A stretch of DNA of 64,000 bases from an uncultured Holdemanella sp. (GTDB lineage: Bacteria; Bacillota_I; Bacilli_A; Erysipelotrichales; Erysipelotrichaceae). The position numbers were made by a program, and so were the translations under genes. Positions within the stretch are counted from its first letter, which is position 1. Each line of letters starts with the position of its first letter. The notes below the pieces were generated by a model that was not told the DNA's origin, made no database searches, and saw nothing but the letters and a program-made list of their open reading frames with translations. Shown in pieces: positions 40,636 to 49,774 of this stretch. The stretch covers positions 1 through 64,000 of the forward strand of contig NZ_CAKVJB010000008.1 of NCBI RefSeq assembly GCF_934754935.1, given 5' to 3'.

Positions 40636-40902
40636 ATGAAACAAGTAACTGTAACTGTAGTAGATCCAGTAGGTCTTCACGCACGTCCAGCAACTGTAGC
40701 TGTTAACGCTGCTAGTAAATTCAAAAGCGAAATCAATGTAGCTTTCAAAGGACGTGAAGTAAACATGAAATCTATCATGGGAGTTATGTCTTTAGGAATT
40801 CCTACACAGTCAGAAATCACAATTAGCTGCTCAGGCGAAGATGAAGATGCTGCTGTAGCTGCAATCGAAGAAGTATTGCGCGCTCAGAAGATCATTGCTT
40901 AA
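40636..40902 (+). CDS. ptsH: Phosphocarrier protein HPr
   Basis: The 88-residue phosphocarrier of the sugar phosphotransferase system. His15 in VGLHARPAT takes phosphate from Enzyme I, and Ser46 in MKSIMGVMSLG is the HPr kinase site used in CcpA-mediated catabolite control in Bacillota. Both residues are present. Unlike the common ptsHI pairing, Enzyme I is encoded 19 kb away. The gene has its own promoter and terminator and the codon bias of a highly expressed gene. Confidence 0.97.
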   Translation: MKQVTVTVVDPVGLHARPATVAVNAASKFKSEINVAFKGREVNMKSIMGVMSLGIPTQSEITISCSGEDEDAAVAAIEEVLRAQKIIA

Positions 40903-40908
40903 TTAAGA

Positions 40909-40936
40909 AAAGTCTCATAGTTTATGAGACTTTTTT
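40909..40936 (+). terminator. Terminator after ptsH
   Basis: AAGTCTCATA and TATGAGACTT around a GTT loop, with six T residues. Confidence 0.85.
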
Positions 40937-40968
40937 ATTTCAATGCTAGAAAAGAAGGAGAATGAATA

Positions 40969-42663
40969 ATGTCTATTGTTGAAGAAAGATATTCAAAATG
41001 GTTAAATCATGAAAATTTAGCCCCTCAATATAAACCTGTTTTAGAAGCTATGGATGCTGAAGAAAAAAATGATGCATTCTATACTACAATTGAATTTGGA
41101 ACAGCAGGTATGCGTGGTCTTTTAGGTCCTGGAACGAATCGTATTAATATTCATACAATTCGTAAAGCTACTCAAGGATATGCGAACTACATTAATGAAA
41201 ATAATGGTGGCGAAGCTGGTATTGCGATTGGGTATGACAACCGTCATATGTCAAAAGAATTTGCGTTTGACTGTGCAGATTTATTGGCAAAAAATAATAT
41301 TAAATCTTATGTATTTGAATCATTAAGACCAACACCAGAATTAAGCTTTGCGGTACGTCACTTAAATTGCTTTGGTGGAATTATGATTACAGCGAGTCAT
41401 AACCCTAAAGAATATAACGGTTATAAATTGTATGATGATAAAGGATGTCAATTGATTCCATGTTTAGCTAGTCAAGTTATCGATAAAGTTAACGCAATTG
41501 AAGATGAATTAGCAATTGATGCAAATTGTACAGAAGAACAAAAGAAATTGATTACAGTCATTGGTAAAGATGTGGATGAAGAATACTACGAGAATGTATT
41601 GAGTATTCAATTGAATCCAGAAGTGAAAAAAGATATCAAAATCGTATTCTCTCCTGAACATGGTACGGCAAATATTCCAGTACAAGAAGTATATAAACGT
41701 GCAGGATATACTTGTATTCCAGTTGTTGAACAATGTAGTCCAGATCCTGATTTTTCTAACACACCAACACCAAACCCAGAACAAGCTGGTGCTTATGAAT
41801 TATCATTGAAATACGCAAAAGAAAATCAAGCGGATTTGATCTTGGTTTGTGATCCTGATGCTGACCGTATGGGTGTTGGAGTATTGCATAATGGTGAATA
41901 TGTTGTTTTAACAGGTAACCAATCTGGTTCTGTTGAAATTGAATATATTTGTTCACAACTTCAAAAACAAGGTAAGATGCCTGAAAACCCTGTTATGTTC
42001 AATACAGTAGTTACTAGTGATCTAGGTGAAAAGGTAGCTTCTGATTATGGTGTATCAACAGAAAAAACATTAACAGGATTCAAATTCATTGGCGAAAAAG
42101 TTGCGAAATATGAAAAAACACACAAAAAGAACTATGTATTTGGATATGAAGAAAGTTATGGTTCATTAATCAAACCTTTCGTTCGTGATAAAGATGCTCC
42201 TCAAGCTTGTTTGATGCTTGCTGAGGCTTGTGCATTCTACAAAGAACAAGGAAAAGATTTAGTGGATGTATTAGACAGCTTATATGATCGTCATGGTACA
42301 TATGAAGAAAGTCAAGTAGCTCTATCATTAGCTGGTGAAGCAGGTGCTAAGCGTATCAAAGAAATTTTAGCTAATTTAAGAAAAGATGCTCCAAGTGAAA
42401 TTGGTGGAACTAAAGTTGTTCGTAGCGAAGACTATAAAGAATGTGTAATTAAAGAAGGAGATACAGTAACTGAACTTACTGGATTCACTAAATCGGATGT
42501 ATTGAAATACTATCTAGAAGATGGAAGCTGGATTGCGGTACGTCCTAGTGGAACAGAACCAAAATGTAAATTCTACTATTGTATCAAGGGAGCTTCAAAA
42601 GAGGATGCTCACAACAAAACTGTTCATTTCCAAAAGGCAATGGATGATTTGATTGCTGAATAG
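40969..42663 (+). CDS. Phosphoglucomutase/phosphomannomutase (alpha-PGM family)
   Basis: A 564-residue phospho-sugar mutase of the PgcA type, interconverting glucose 6-phosphate and glucose 1-phosphate. The active serine lies in TASHNPKEYNGYK near residue 145, the metal site in CDPDADRMGVG near 298, the sugar-binding GYEESYGS near 400, and the phosphate-binding RPSGTEPKCKFY near 525. It supplies glucose 1-phosphate to the glgCDA products 2.4 kb upstream and to UDP-glucose synthesis. The ribosome-binding site is AGAAGGAGA. HPr lies just upstream in a separate unit. Confidence 0.93.
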   Translation: MSIVEERYSKWLNHENLAPQYKPVLEAMDAEEKNDAFYTTIEFGTAGMRGLLGPGTNRINIHTIRKATQGYANYINENNGGEAGIAIGYDNRHMSKEFAFDCADLLAKNNIKSYVFESLRPTPELSFAVRHLNCFGGIMITASHNPKEYNGYKLYDDKGCQLIPCLASQVIDKVNAIEDELAIDANCTEEQKKLITVIGKDVDEEYYENVLSIQLNPEVKKDIKIVFSPEHGTANIPVQEVYKRAGYTCIPVVEQCSPDPDFSNTPTPNPEQAGAYELSLKYAKENQADLILVCDPDADRMGVGVLHNGEYVVLTGNQSGSVEIEYICSQLQKQGKMPENPVMFNTVVTSDLGEKVASDYGVSTEKTLTGFKFIGEKVAKYEKTHKKNYVFGYEESYGSLIKPFVRDKDAPQACLMLAEACAFYKEQGKDLVDVLDSLYDRHGTYEESQVALSLAGEAGAKRIKEILANLRKDAPSEIGGTKVVRSEDYKECVIKEGDTVTELTGFTKSDVLKYYLEDGSWIAVRPSGTEPKCKFYYCIKGASKEDAHNKTVHFQKAMDDLIAE

Positions 42664-42667
42664 TATG

Positions 42668-42696
42668 AAGGGATGTCTTATAAGGGCATCCTTTTT
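42668..42696 (+). terminator. Terminator after phosphoglucomutase
   Basis: AAGGGATGTC (42668-42677) pairs with GGCATCCTTT (42685-42694), with wobble pairs, then T residues. Confidence 0.7.
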
Positions 42697-42703
42697 AATT
42701 TAC

Positions 42704-42739
42704 AAAAAAAGGATCTAGACTTATTTGTCTAAATCCTTT
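42704..42739 (-). terminator. Terminator after the aminotransferase (minus strand)
   Basis: AAAGGATCTAGAC (42708-42720) pairs with GTCTAAATCCTTT (42727-42739) with one mismatch; the stop codon is in the loop, and a T run follows on the minus strand. Confidence 0.8.
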
Positions 42740-43881
42740 AAGAATTGTTCTAAGCGTACTACAGCTTCTTTAATGTGGTCAATACTATATGCATAAGAGA
42801 TACGGATATATCCTTCACCACTTTCACCAAAGGCATTTCCTGGTACACAGGCAACTTTTTGTTCTTGTAGTAATCTTTCACAGAATGTTTCTGAATCAAG
42901 GCCTGTTGATTGAATGTTACAGAATACATAGAATGTACCATGTGGCATATTTGTTTTTAGGCCCATTCGATTTAATCGATTGACTAAGAAGTTTCTTCTT
43001 TTTAGATAATCCTCTTTCATCATCAATACATCGTCATATCCATTTTTTATAGCTTCAATACCTGCATATTGAGACATAACAGGTGCAGACATAATAACAT
43101 ATTGGTGAATCTTATTCATTACAGAAGATAGTTCTTTATTGGCCATACAATATCCAAGTCGCCACCCTGTCATTGCGTAGGCTTTTGAAAAACCGTTGAC
43201 GACAATAATTTGAGATTTGATTTCATCAAATTGAGCTAGGGAAGCGAATGGCTGATCAAAGCTAAGTTCCGCATAGATTTCATCACTGACAACATAAATA
43301 CCAGATTCTTTAATGATATCAACAATCTTTGCGTAATCTTCTTTAGTCATGACACCACCAGTAGGGTTGCTAGGGTAGTTGATGATCATAGCTTTTGTCT
43401 TTGGCGTAATGACTTTCTTTAAATCTTCTGGAATGATTTTAAAATCGTTTTCTTCTTTTAATTGTAAAGGGACAACAACACCATCGCTTAAAATAACGCT
43501 TGGTGCATAGGCAACATAGTTAGGGTCTAATACAATGACTTCATCTCCTGGATTTAATAAAGCACGCATACAAAGGTCAATGGCTTCGCTACCACCAATC
43601 GTAACTATGACTTCACTTTCAGGATCATATACTTGATTGTAGTGTTCTTTATGAAATTTGCAAATTTCTTCACGAAGCTCAAGCAATCCTCTATTAGCCG
43701 TATAGTGTGTGTGACCAGTGCTCATATAATGAATTGCATTTTCACAGATGTGCCATGGCGTCGCAAAATCAGGTTCACCAACACCTAAAGAGATAACACC
43801 TTCCATTGTATTGGCTAAATCAAAAAATTTTCGGATGCCACTCGGTTTAATGGATGTTGCTTTTGTAGATAAACGTTTCAT
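42721..43881 (-). CDS. Class I/II PLP-dependent aminotransferase (AspC/PatA-like)
   Basis: A 386-residue fold-type I aminotransferase. The PLP-binding Lys lies in VVNGFSKAYAMTGWRLGY near residue 235; YPSNPTGGVMTKEDY near 165 and VVSDEIYAELSF near 198 are standard cofactor contacts, and the substrate Arg lies in YIRISYAYS near 365. It resembles the aspartate/aromatic aminotransferases paired with Lrp regulators in Firmicutes (PatA, AspB). It is second in a two-gene operon: its ATG overlaps the regulator's stop (TAATG), so regulator and enzyme are made together. The amino acid substrate is unknown. Confidence 0.92.
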   Translation of the reverse strand: MKRLSTKATSIKPSGIRKFFDLANTMEGVISLGVGEPDFATPWHICENAIHYMSTGHTHYTANRGLLELREEICKFHKEHYNQVYDPESEVIVTIGGSEAIDLCMRALLNPGDEVIVLDPNYVAYAPSVILSDGVVVPLQLKEENDFKIIPEDLKKVITPKTKAMIINYPSNPTGGVMTKEDYAKIVDIIKESGIYVVSDEIYAELSFDQPFASLAQFDEIKSQIIVVNGFSKAYAMTGWRLGYCMANKELSSVMNKIHQYVIMSAPVMSQYAGIEAIKNGYDDVLMMKEDYLKRRNFLVNRLNRMGLKTNMPHGTFYVFCNIQSTGLDSETFCERLLQEQKVACVPGNAFGESGEGYIRISYAYSIDHIKEAVVRLEQFLKDLDK

Positions 43882-44375
43882 TATGGAGTCACAACCAATC
43901 TTGATTCTTTGTCTTCAGGTTTGTCAATCATGACAATACCGCTTTGTTTATATTGTTTTAAGACAAATAAAGTTTTAGTAGATCGTACATCTTCAACACA
44001 AGCGATTTTATCAGACACAAAGCGTGCCACTTCAAACATTGTTTTACCTTGGACTAAACATAAGAAATCACAATCCCCACTTAAAAGATACATAGTATCG
44101 ACTTCTGGATAATTCGCAATCAATGCCGCTGTTTTGTCATACCCTCTATTTCTTGTAGGTGTACAACTTACTTCTATATAAGCTAAGACTTTTTGGTCTT
44201 TTAATGCTTTGTTGTAGTTGATGATCGTGTGATAACCACAAATGATCTTATTTTTTTCTAAAGATTGAATCTCGGATTTTATACTCGCTTCATCTTCATT
44301 TAGAATGTCAGCTAAATCTTGTGATGTTAAACGAGCATTATTTTCTAGTAAATCTAGGATTAAACTTTGGTTCAT
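43881..44375 (-). CDS. Lrp/AsnC family transcriptional regulator
   Basis: A 164-residue Lrp-type regulator: an N-terminal helix-turn-helix (LILDLLENNARLTSQDLADI, residues 4-50) and a RAM/AsnC ligand domain (about 65-140) with YLLSGDCDFLCLV near 105. ATG 44375 follows AAGGAGG; the longer frame to 44408 lacks a site. It is coupled to the downstream aminotransferase and probably responds to an amino acid that the enzyme handles. The C-terminus has about 20 extra residues (QSGIVMIDKPEDKE) beyond the usual end. Confidence 0.92.
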   Translation of the reverse strand: MNQSLILDLLENNARLTSQDLADILNEDEASIKSEIQSLEKNKIICGYHTIINYNKALKDQKVLAYIEVSCTPTRNRGYDKTAALIANYPEVDTMYLLSGDCDFLCLVQGKTMFEVARFVSDKIACVEDVRSTKTLFVLKQYKQSGIVMIDKPEDKESRLVVTP

Positions 44376-44508
44376 TTTTAATTCCTCCTTTTGAATATAA
44401 TAGCACAATTAAGGTTATGTAAAAAGTATGAAAATGCTTGAGAATAGACTGTAAATAGTCTAAAATATAAGTGGTTGTTAGTTGTTAAAAGTTTTACTTG
44501 TTAGAGAA

Positions 44509-44537
44509 TTGACAAATTAACGGTAGGCTTTTATAAT
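44509..44537 (+). promoter_or_regulatory. Consensus sigma-A promoter of gapA
   Basis: A perfect TTGACA (44509-44514), a 17-base spacer and a perfect TATAAT (44532-44537), the strongest promoter in the window. Confidence 0.9.
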
Positions 44538-44568
44538 AACAATGGTATTTAAAGGAGGATTTACTGAC

Positions 44569-45582
44569 ATGACAGTAAAAGTTGCGATTAACGGTTTTGG
44601 ACGTATCGGACGTTTGGCATTCCGTCAAATGTTTGGTGCTGAAGGCTACGAAGTAGTAGCTATCAATGACTTGACTAGCCCTAAGATGTTAGCTCACTTG
44701 TTGAAATATGATTCAACTCAAGGAACTTACGCTAAGGCTGACACAGTTGTTGCTGGTGAAAATTCAATTACAGTAGATGGAAAAGAAATCACTATCTACG
44801 CAGAAGCTGATGCTTCTAAATTACCTTGGGGTGAATTAGGAGTTGACGTAGTATTAGAATGTACAGGATTCTATACTTCAAAAGCTAAAGCAGAAGCACA
44901 CATTAAAGCAGGTGCTCGTAAAGTTGTTATCTCTGCTCCAGCAGGAAATGACTTACCAACAATCGTTTACAATGTAAACCACGAAACATTAAAACCAGAA
45001 GATACAGTAATTTCTGCAGCTTCTTGTACAACAAACTGTTTAGCTCCAATGGCTAACGCTTTGAACAAATTAGCTCCAATTAAATCAGGTATCATGACTA
45101 CAGTTCACGCTTACACTGGTGACCAAATGACATTAGACGGACCTCAACGTAAAGGTGATTTACGTCGTAGCCGTGCTGCTGCAGTTAACATTGTTCCTAA
45201 CTCAACAGGTGCTGCAAAAGCTATCGGATTGGTTATTCCTGAATTAAACGGAAAATTAATCGGATCTGCTCAACGTGTTCCAACTCCTACAGGATCAACT
45301 ACTATTTTAGTAGCTGTTGTTGACGGAGAAGTTACAGTTGACCAAATCAATGCTGCTATGAAAGCTGCTACAACTGAATCATTCGGATATACTGAAGAAC
45401 AATTAGTATCTAGTGATATCGTTGGTATGCGTTACGGATCATTGTTCGATGCAACTCAAACAATGGCTCACTCATTAGGTGACGGAACTACTCACGTACA
45501 AGTTGTTTCTTGGTACGACAACGAAAACTCTTACACAAGCCAAATGGTTCGTACAATTAAGTATTTCTCAGAATTAGCTTAA
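44569..45582 (+). CDS. gapA: Glyceraldehyde-3-phosphate dehydrogenase (NAD-dependent, glycolytic)
   Basis: A 337-residue GAPDH. The NAD fold begins [18 protein letters not shown], the catalytic cysteine lies in [12 protein letters not shown] near residue 152 with its His in [10 protein letters not shown] near 178, and [19 protein letters not shown] is standard. Codon use is strongly biased, and both promoter and ribosome-binding site (AAAGGAGG) are near ideal, which predicts very high expression. It stands alone: the CggR regulator and the pgk-tpi-pgm-eno genes of the B. subtilis operon are not here. Confidence 0.97.
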   Translation: MTVKVAINGFGRIGRLAFRQMFGAEGYEVVAINDLTSPKMLAHLLKYDSTQGTYAKADTVVAGENSITVDGKEITIYAEADASKLPWGELGVDVVLECTGFYTSKAKAEAHIKAGARKVVISAPAGNDLPTIVYNVNHETLKPEDTVISAASCTTNCLAPMANALNKLAPIKSGIMTTVHAYTGDQMTLDGPQRKGDLRRSRAAAVNIVPNSTGAAKAIGLVIPELNGKLIGSAQRVPTPTGSTTILVAVVDGEVTVDQINAAMKAATTESFGYTEEQLVSSDIVGMRYGSLFDATQTMAHSLGDGTTHVQVVSWYDNENSYTSQMVRTIKYFSELA

Positions 45583-45598
45583 TTATCGTAAGACTTTT

Positions 45599-45626
45599 AA
45601 GGAATCCAATCGGATTCCTTTTTTTT
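45599..45626 (+). terminator. Terminator after gapA
   Basis: AAGGAATCC and GGATTCCTT around an AATC loop (45599-45620), with eight T residues. Confidence 0.9.
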
Positions 45627-45655
45627 CATCTTAACTAAAAAGTGCAAACCAAAAC

Positions 45656-45684
45656 TTGAAATAAATAGGTAAATACTGTATTCT
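45656..45684 (+). promoter_or_regulatory. Promoter of the small two-gene unit at 45.7 kb
   Basis: TTGAAA (45656-45661), a 17-base spacer and TATTCT (45679-45684). Confidence 0.6.
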
Positions 45685-45712
45685 AACCTTTAGAGATTGT
45701 GAGGTGTTAGCG

Positions 45713-45889
45713 ATGGGAATTCGACATCGTTTGACAGATTCTGAGCGCGATGATTTGACAAAAGATGTAGATGATTTGGATGCTGTCTACATGGAAAAAT
45801 TAAGAAAAGACGGAATTAGTGAAGATTTATTGGCTCAGTTTCGTGATTTAACTTTAGAATTAGAAAAGGATAAGAAAAAAGATGAGTAA
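45713..45889 (+). CDS. Hypothetical protein, 58 residues
   Basis: A short, very charged protein (MGIRHRLTDSERDDLTKDVD...) with no family that I recognise. It is predicted helical, acidic in the first half and rich in Lys, Asp and Glu at the end. A GTG at 45704 overlaps the GAGGTG site (45701-45706), so ATG 45713, six bases further, is chosen. It has a clear promoter and overlaps the next gene by eight bases. It may act with that membrane-anchored protein. Confidence 0.7.
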   Translation: MGIRHRLTDSERDDLTKDVDDLDAVYMEKLRKDGISEDLLAQFRDLTLELEKDKKKDE

Positions 45890-46559
45890 AAATTTAAATT
45901 TAATAATTATCGTCATAATGACATTGGTTTTTATTTTTGTACCAATCATTATGAAGAAAGTGGTATGGAAAAAATTATTATCTCAATTGGATAATGAACA
46001 ATATGATGAATTCTATAAAACATTAGATTCAAATGCTTGTAAATTTTCATATCAAGCATTTAACCGCGAATATATGCGTTTAAGTGGATACTTAGCACAA
46101 AGAAATGATGCGAAAATTGAAGAGCAATTTGATTTATTGAAAAACATGCGTATTTCTAACAAGCAAAAAGCAAGTGTTGCGAGTCGTGGATTCTATTATT
46201 ACTTAGAAAAGGGTAAAATTAAAAAAGCAGAGGGCATGCTTTCTTATGGAAAAAGCTATGTCGATGAAAAGTCATTTAAGAATATGCAAATTCAATTTAG
46301 TATCTTAATGAAGAAAGAAGCTAAATATATTGATGACTGCAAAGAAATTTTAAATAGTATGTGGGATGGTATGTCTGATCTTGACAACAACCGTAAATTT
46401 CCAGTTGGCACAATTCAATATTTAATTGGACTTCAATATTCATATTTAAAAGATGTAGATCATATGATGGAATATTTTAATCCGGCTTTAGAAAATTTAG
46501 CTGGTACTCCATATGAAGAAGATATTCGTCGTATTATGAGTAATTTACATGTAGGCTAA
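45882..46559 (+). CDS. Hypothetical membrane-anchored helical-repeat protein
   Basis: A 225-residue protein with one N-terminal transmembrane helix (LIIIVIMTLVFIFVPIIM, about 7-24) followed by a positively charged stretch and a helical soluble domain. The pattern of aromatic and alanine positions (GYLAQRNDAKIEEQFDLLKN, RGFYYYLEKGKIKKAEGML) suggests TPR-like repeats. The positive-inside rule places the soluble domain in the cytosol. I do not recognise the family. It overlaps the 58-residue gene by eight bases and ends at a strong terminator. Confidence 0.75.
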   Translation: MSKNLNLIIIVIMTLVFIFVPIIMKKVVWKKLLSQLDNEQYDEFYKTLDSNACKFSYQAFNREYMRLSGYLAQRNDAKIEEQFDLLKNMRISNKQKASVASRGFYYYLEKGKIKKAEGMLSYGKSYVDEKSFKNMQIQFSILMKKEAKYIDDCKEILNSMWDGMSDLDNNRKFPVGTIQYLIGLQYSYLKDVDHMMEYFNPALENLAGTPYEEDIRRIMSNLHVG

Positions 46560-46581
46560 CCTTTTGGTTAGCTTTTTTTTT
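46555..46581 (+). terminator. Terminator after the helical-repeat gene
   Basis: GCTAACC (46555-46561) and GGTTAGC (46566-46572) with a TTTT loop and nine T residues. Confidence 0.9.
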
Positions 46582-46629
46582 CATGTTTTGTATTGTATAA
46601 TAAAGAAATGAATTGGAGGACATTTTATT

Positions 46630-47961
46630 ATGAAATTATATAATAGTTATTCTCAAACCATTGAAGAATTAAAACCAATCGAAGAAGGAAAGATTTCTAT
46701 GTATGTATGTGGACCTACCGTATATAACTATCCACATATCGGAAATGCTCGTCCTATCGTTGTATTTGATACATTAAAAAAAGCATTGTCTGCACAAGGA
46801 TATGAAGTGACTTTTGCGTCTAACTATACAGATGTGGATGATAAGATCATTAAAACGGCAATCGAACAAAATGTGTCTGAAAAAGAAATTACAGATAAAT
46901 TCATTGTTGCCTATAATGATGTACGAAGAGGACTTCATGCAGATCTTCCAGATTATGCACCACGCGTAACAGAAACTATGGATCGAATTATTGAGTTTAT
47001 CGATAAGATGGTTAAAAATGGCTCTGCCTATCAAGTTGGAGGCGATGTTTACTTCCGTGTAAATAGTGATAAAAAATATGGGGAACTATCTCATCAAAGT
47101 ATTGATGATTTAATGGTAGGGGCTCGTATTGATGAAAATGAAAAGAAAGAAAATCCATTAGATTTTACTTTATGGAAAGAAACAACAGAAGGAATTAAAT
47201 GGGATTCACCATGGTCAAAAGGACGTCCAGGCTGGCATACAGAATGTGTTGTTATGATTCAGGATGTATTTAAGAAAACGTTGATTGATATCCATGGTGG
47301 TGGATTGGATTTAAAATTCCCTCATCACGAAAATGAAATTGCCCAATGCGAAGTATGCAACGACACACACTTGGCAAATATCTGGGTACATAATGGTATG
47401 ATCAATATCAATGGTATCAAGATGTCTAAATCTTTAGGAAATGTATGGTGGGCTAAAGACTTGATTGCCAACCACGGAGGAAATCTAACTCGTTGGTTAA
47501 TGATTTCTACACATTATCGTGCACCATTAAATTTAAACGAAGAAGCTTTCGCAACTTCAAAGAAAGAACTAGATAAGATTGCAGCTGCCTATAAACAAGC
47601 TTGTGTAAAACTTGCTTTATTAGATGCTAAAGAAGCAACTACATTCGATGAAACATATAACGCATTTATTGATGCTTTAAATGATGATTTGAATACGCCA
47701 AACGCAATTAGTGTCGTTTATGAAGTGGTTAAGAAAATCAATCAGGCCGTTCGTCAAAGAGAAATTGATGTTGAAAATTTAGCTGTATTGGTACATACAT
47801 TAGAAAAGATGCTTTATATTTTAGGTATTGAATTTGATAAAATTTCAATGAGCGAAGAAGATAAAGAGATGTATCAAAATTGGAGAAATGCTGTTAAAGA
47901 AAAGAATTTCGAAGTTGCAGATAAACTTCGTGCTGCATTAATTGAAAAAGGAATTCTGTAA
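46630..47961 (+). CDS. cysS: Cysteinyl-tRNA synthetase
   Basis: A 443-residue class I synthetase. The zinc-site Cys lies in MYVCGPTVYNYPHIGNARP, which includes the HIGH-like motif near residue 37. WHTECVVM near 205 and HHENEIAQCE near 233 complete the zinc site, and the KMSKS loop is KMSKSLGN near 265. At 443 residues it is slightly shorter than the usual 460 because of a reduced C-terminus. It opens the cysS-mrnC-rlmB block, the same order as in B. subtilis. The cysE gene that precedes cysS there is missing. Confidence 0.96.
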   Translation: MKLYNSYSQTIEELKPIEEGKISMYVCGPTVYNYPHIGNARPIVVFDTLKKALSAQGYEVTFASNYTDVDDKIIKTAIEQNVSEKEITDKFIVAYNDVRRGLHADLPDYAPRVTETMDRIIEFIDKMVKNGSAYQVGGDVYFRVNSDKKYGELSHQSIDDLMVGARIDENEKKENPLDFTLWKETTEGIKWDSPWSKGRPGWHTECVVMIQDVFKKTLIDIHGGGLDLKFPHHENEIAQCEVCNDTHLANIWVHNGMININGIKMSKSLGNVWWAKDLIANHGGNLTRWLMISTHYRAPLNLNEEAFATSKKELDKIAAAYKQACVKLALLDAKEATTFDETYNAFIDALNDDLNTPNAISVVYEVVKKINQAVRQREIDVENLAVLVHTLEKMLYILGIEFDKISMSEEDKEMYQNWRNAVKEKNFEVADKLRAALIEKGIL

Positions 47962-48347
47962 TGGAAATTGTAACAGAAAATGCGACAAGTCTTGCATGGA
48001 TTGGTGATGCCGTTATGTCTTTGGCAGTACGTGAGCACCTTTTGAGTTTAGGTTTTCGCAAGGCACATGTTCTACAAAAGAAAAATGCCGTTATTTGTAG
48101 CGCAAAAGGACAAGCCATTATGCTCAATAAAATGATGGAAGAAAATTTCTTTACGGAAGATGAAAAGACCATTTTAGCGCGTGGAAGAAATGCCACTATT
48201 CATTCAAAAGCTAAAAATGCGACACACAAAACATATCTAGAAGCTACCGCATTAGAATCAATGCTTGGCTATTTGTATTTATATGGACATCAAGAAAGAC
48301 TAAAGGTTTGTCTTGATAAAATTATTGAAATAGGGGACAGTCTATGA
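47961..48347 (+). CDS. mrnC: Mini-ribonuclease III
   Basis: A 128-residue RNase III domain without a double-stranded RNA-binding domain. The catalytic helix reads AWIGDAVMSLAVREHL (signature acidic Asp near residue 16), and the second acidic motif is TYLEATALESMLGYLYL near 95. It matures 23S rRNA in B. subtilis. Start and stop overlap both neighbours (TAATG with cysS, ATGA-type with rlmB). Confidence 0.95.
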   Translation: MEIVTENATSLAWIGDAVMSLAVREHLLSLGFRKAHVLQKKNAVICSAKGQAIMLNKMMEENFFTEDEKTILARGRNATIHSKAKNATHKTYLEATALESMLGYLYLYGHQERLKVCLDKIIEIGDSL

Positions 48348-49060
48348 TCGTATATGGAAAAAATGTGTATTCTACACTTCAAAATGATATGGATTCAATT
48401 GAAAAAGTATATGTACTTCAAGGTTTGAAGGACGCAAAACTTTTGAAGTCGATCCAAAAATCAAATTTAAAAGTAGAATATTGTAATCGTGCAAAATTAG
48501 ATAAGATTGCCAATACAACACATCATAATGGTGTGGCAGTTAAGGTCAGTGAAATTGAAACATATAGTATTGAGCAGATTGTATCTCGTGCTAAAAAACC
48601 AGGTCTTCTTGTTGCCTTGGATGGAATTCAAGATCCACATAATGTAGGGGCTATTTTAAGAACTTGTGATTGCGCGGGTGTAGATGGTGTTATTTTGACA
48701 AAACACAACAGTTGTGGATTAACACCAACGGTTGTAAAGGCAAGCACAGGAGCTGCTTATACAGTGCCTGTTTCTATTGTTACAAATTTATCGCAAACAC
48801 TTAGAAATTTAAAACAAGACGGATATTGGGTTGTTGGAACCGATATGAAAGAGGCTAGGGAATATCGTGAAGGTATGTATGATTCACCAACTGTATTGGT
48901 AATTGGTTCAGAAGGCCAGGGTATTTCAAATCTTGTAAAAAAACAATGCGATTATATGGTTTACTTACCAATGGTAGGAAGCATCACTTCATTAAATGCA
49001 AGTGTGGCAGCTGCTATCTTGATGTATGAAGTATATAATCAAAGAAATCCAAAAAAATAA
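48344..49060 (+). CDS. rlmB: TrmH family 23S rRNA (guanosine-2'-O-)-methyltransferase RlmB
   Basis: A 238-residue SPOUT-class methyltransferase. The N-terminal substrate-binding domain (about 1-75) precedes the knotted domain with LDGIQDPHNVGAILRTCDCA near residue 90, IGSEGQGIS near 185 and SITSLNASVAAAI near 210. The target is Gm2251 of 23S rRNA in E. coli RlmB. It overlaps mrnC by four bases and ends at a terminator before the sigma factor gene. The yacP (NYN nuclease) gene found next in Bacillus is absent. Confidence 0.92.
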   Translation: MIVYGKNVYSTLQNDMDSIEKVYVLQGLKDAKLLKSIQKSNLKVEYCNRAKLDKIANTTHHNGVAVKVSEIETYSIEQIVSRAKKPGLLVALDGIQDPHNVGAILRTCDCAGVDGVILTKHNSCGLTPTVVKASTGAAYTVPVSIVTNLSQTLRNLKQDGYWVVGTDMKEAREYREGMYDSPTVLVIGSEGQGISNLVKKQCDYMVYLPMVGSITSLNASVAAAILMYEVYNQRNPKK

Positions 49061-49086
49061 GTCAATTTTTAAAAATTGGCTTTTTT
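49059..49086 (+). terminator. Terminator after rlmB
   Basis: AAGTCAATTTTT and AAAAATTGGCTT pair with a wobble, followed by six T residues. Confidence 0.75.
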
Positions 49087-49133
49087 AATGTCTTTTTCAC
49101 ATTGCCTTATTATAATGAATTTAGGTGATAGTT

Positions 49134-49730
49134 ATGAACATATATGAGAGTATATATTTAATTCAAATGAATGATTTTTATGAGATGAAACATTTAATTC
49201 AATATTTTAGACCTATGGTTACAGAAATATGGGCTGATATATTTGTACGTAAGACAAATACGATATTATGTGATAGAGACGAGTTTTACAGGCATGCAGA
49301 TTTATTATTGTATCGATGTGTTTTTGAATGTCGCATGGATCGTGTTTTGACATTTACTAGTTTCTATAGGCGTTGTACAAAAAATAAAGGATATGATCTT
49401 TTGCGTCAAGCTATCCGCAGACAATGTTATTTGAATCAGGCTTGTATAAGTTTGGATCAAAAAGTGAAAGAAGATACAAATTTGTATTATAGTGGAATTA
49501 GTACGGATGATTCTTTAGAAGTGCATGATATCGTGATGGATAAATTGATGTGGGAGCACATTCAAACAAGAATCATGAATCTATTCGGCGAAGAATATGT
49601 TCAAATTATTGATTTACGGATGGATGGATATACCTTTAATTATATTGCGCAAGAACTAGGATTAAGTTGTGCAAAGGTCAATTTTATGTTTGAAAAGGTA
49701 AAAAAATGGTATACGACAATTGACAGTTGA
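49134..49730 (+). CDS. Sigma-70 family RNA polymerase sigma factor, SigH-like by position
   Basis: A 198-residue protein with a diverged region 2 (about 20-85; [23 protein letters not shown]) and a region 4 helix-turn-helix ([30 protein letters not shown]). It lies between rlmB and rpmG-secE-nusG, exactly where B. subtilis has sigH, so it is likely the SigH/ComX orthologue controlling competence or stress genes. The sequence is much diverged, and region 2 lacks a clear DxxQE-type core motif. A GTG at 49125 overlaps the TAGGTGAT site, so ATG 49134 is preferred. A TATAAT lies at 49111-49116. Confidence 0.75.
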   Translation: MNIYESIYLIQMNDFYEMKHLIQYFRPMVTEIWADIFVRKTNTILCDRDEFYRHADLLLYRCVFECRMDRVLTFTSFYRRCTKNKGYDLLRQAIRRQCYLNQACISLDQKVKEDTNLYYSGISTDDSLEVHDIVMDKLMWEHIQTRIMNLFGEEYVQIIDLRMDGYTFNYIAQELGLSCAKVNFMFEKVKKWYTTIDS

Positions 49731-49774
49731 ATGGTTTAAATGGTACATTTAATGAGTTAAGGAGCGTGAAGGAA

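Noticed and set aside
46560..46630. T-box leader before cysS
   Set aside because: Only about 50 bases lie between the terminator and the gene, too few for a T-box.
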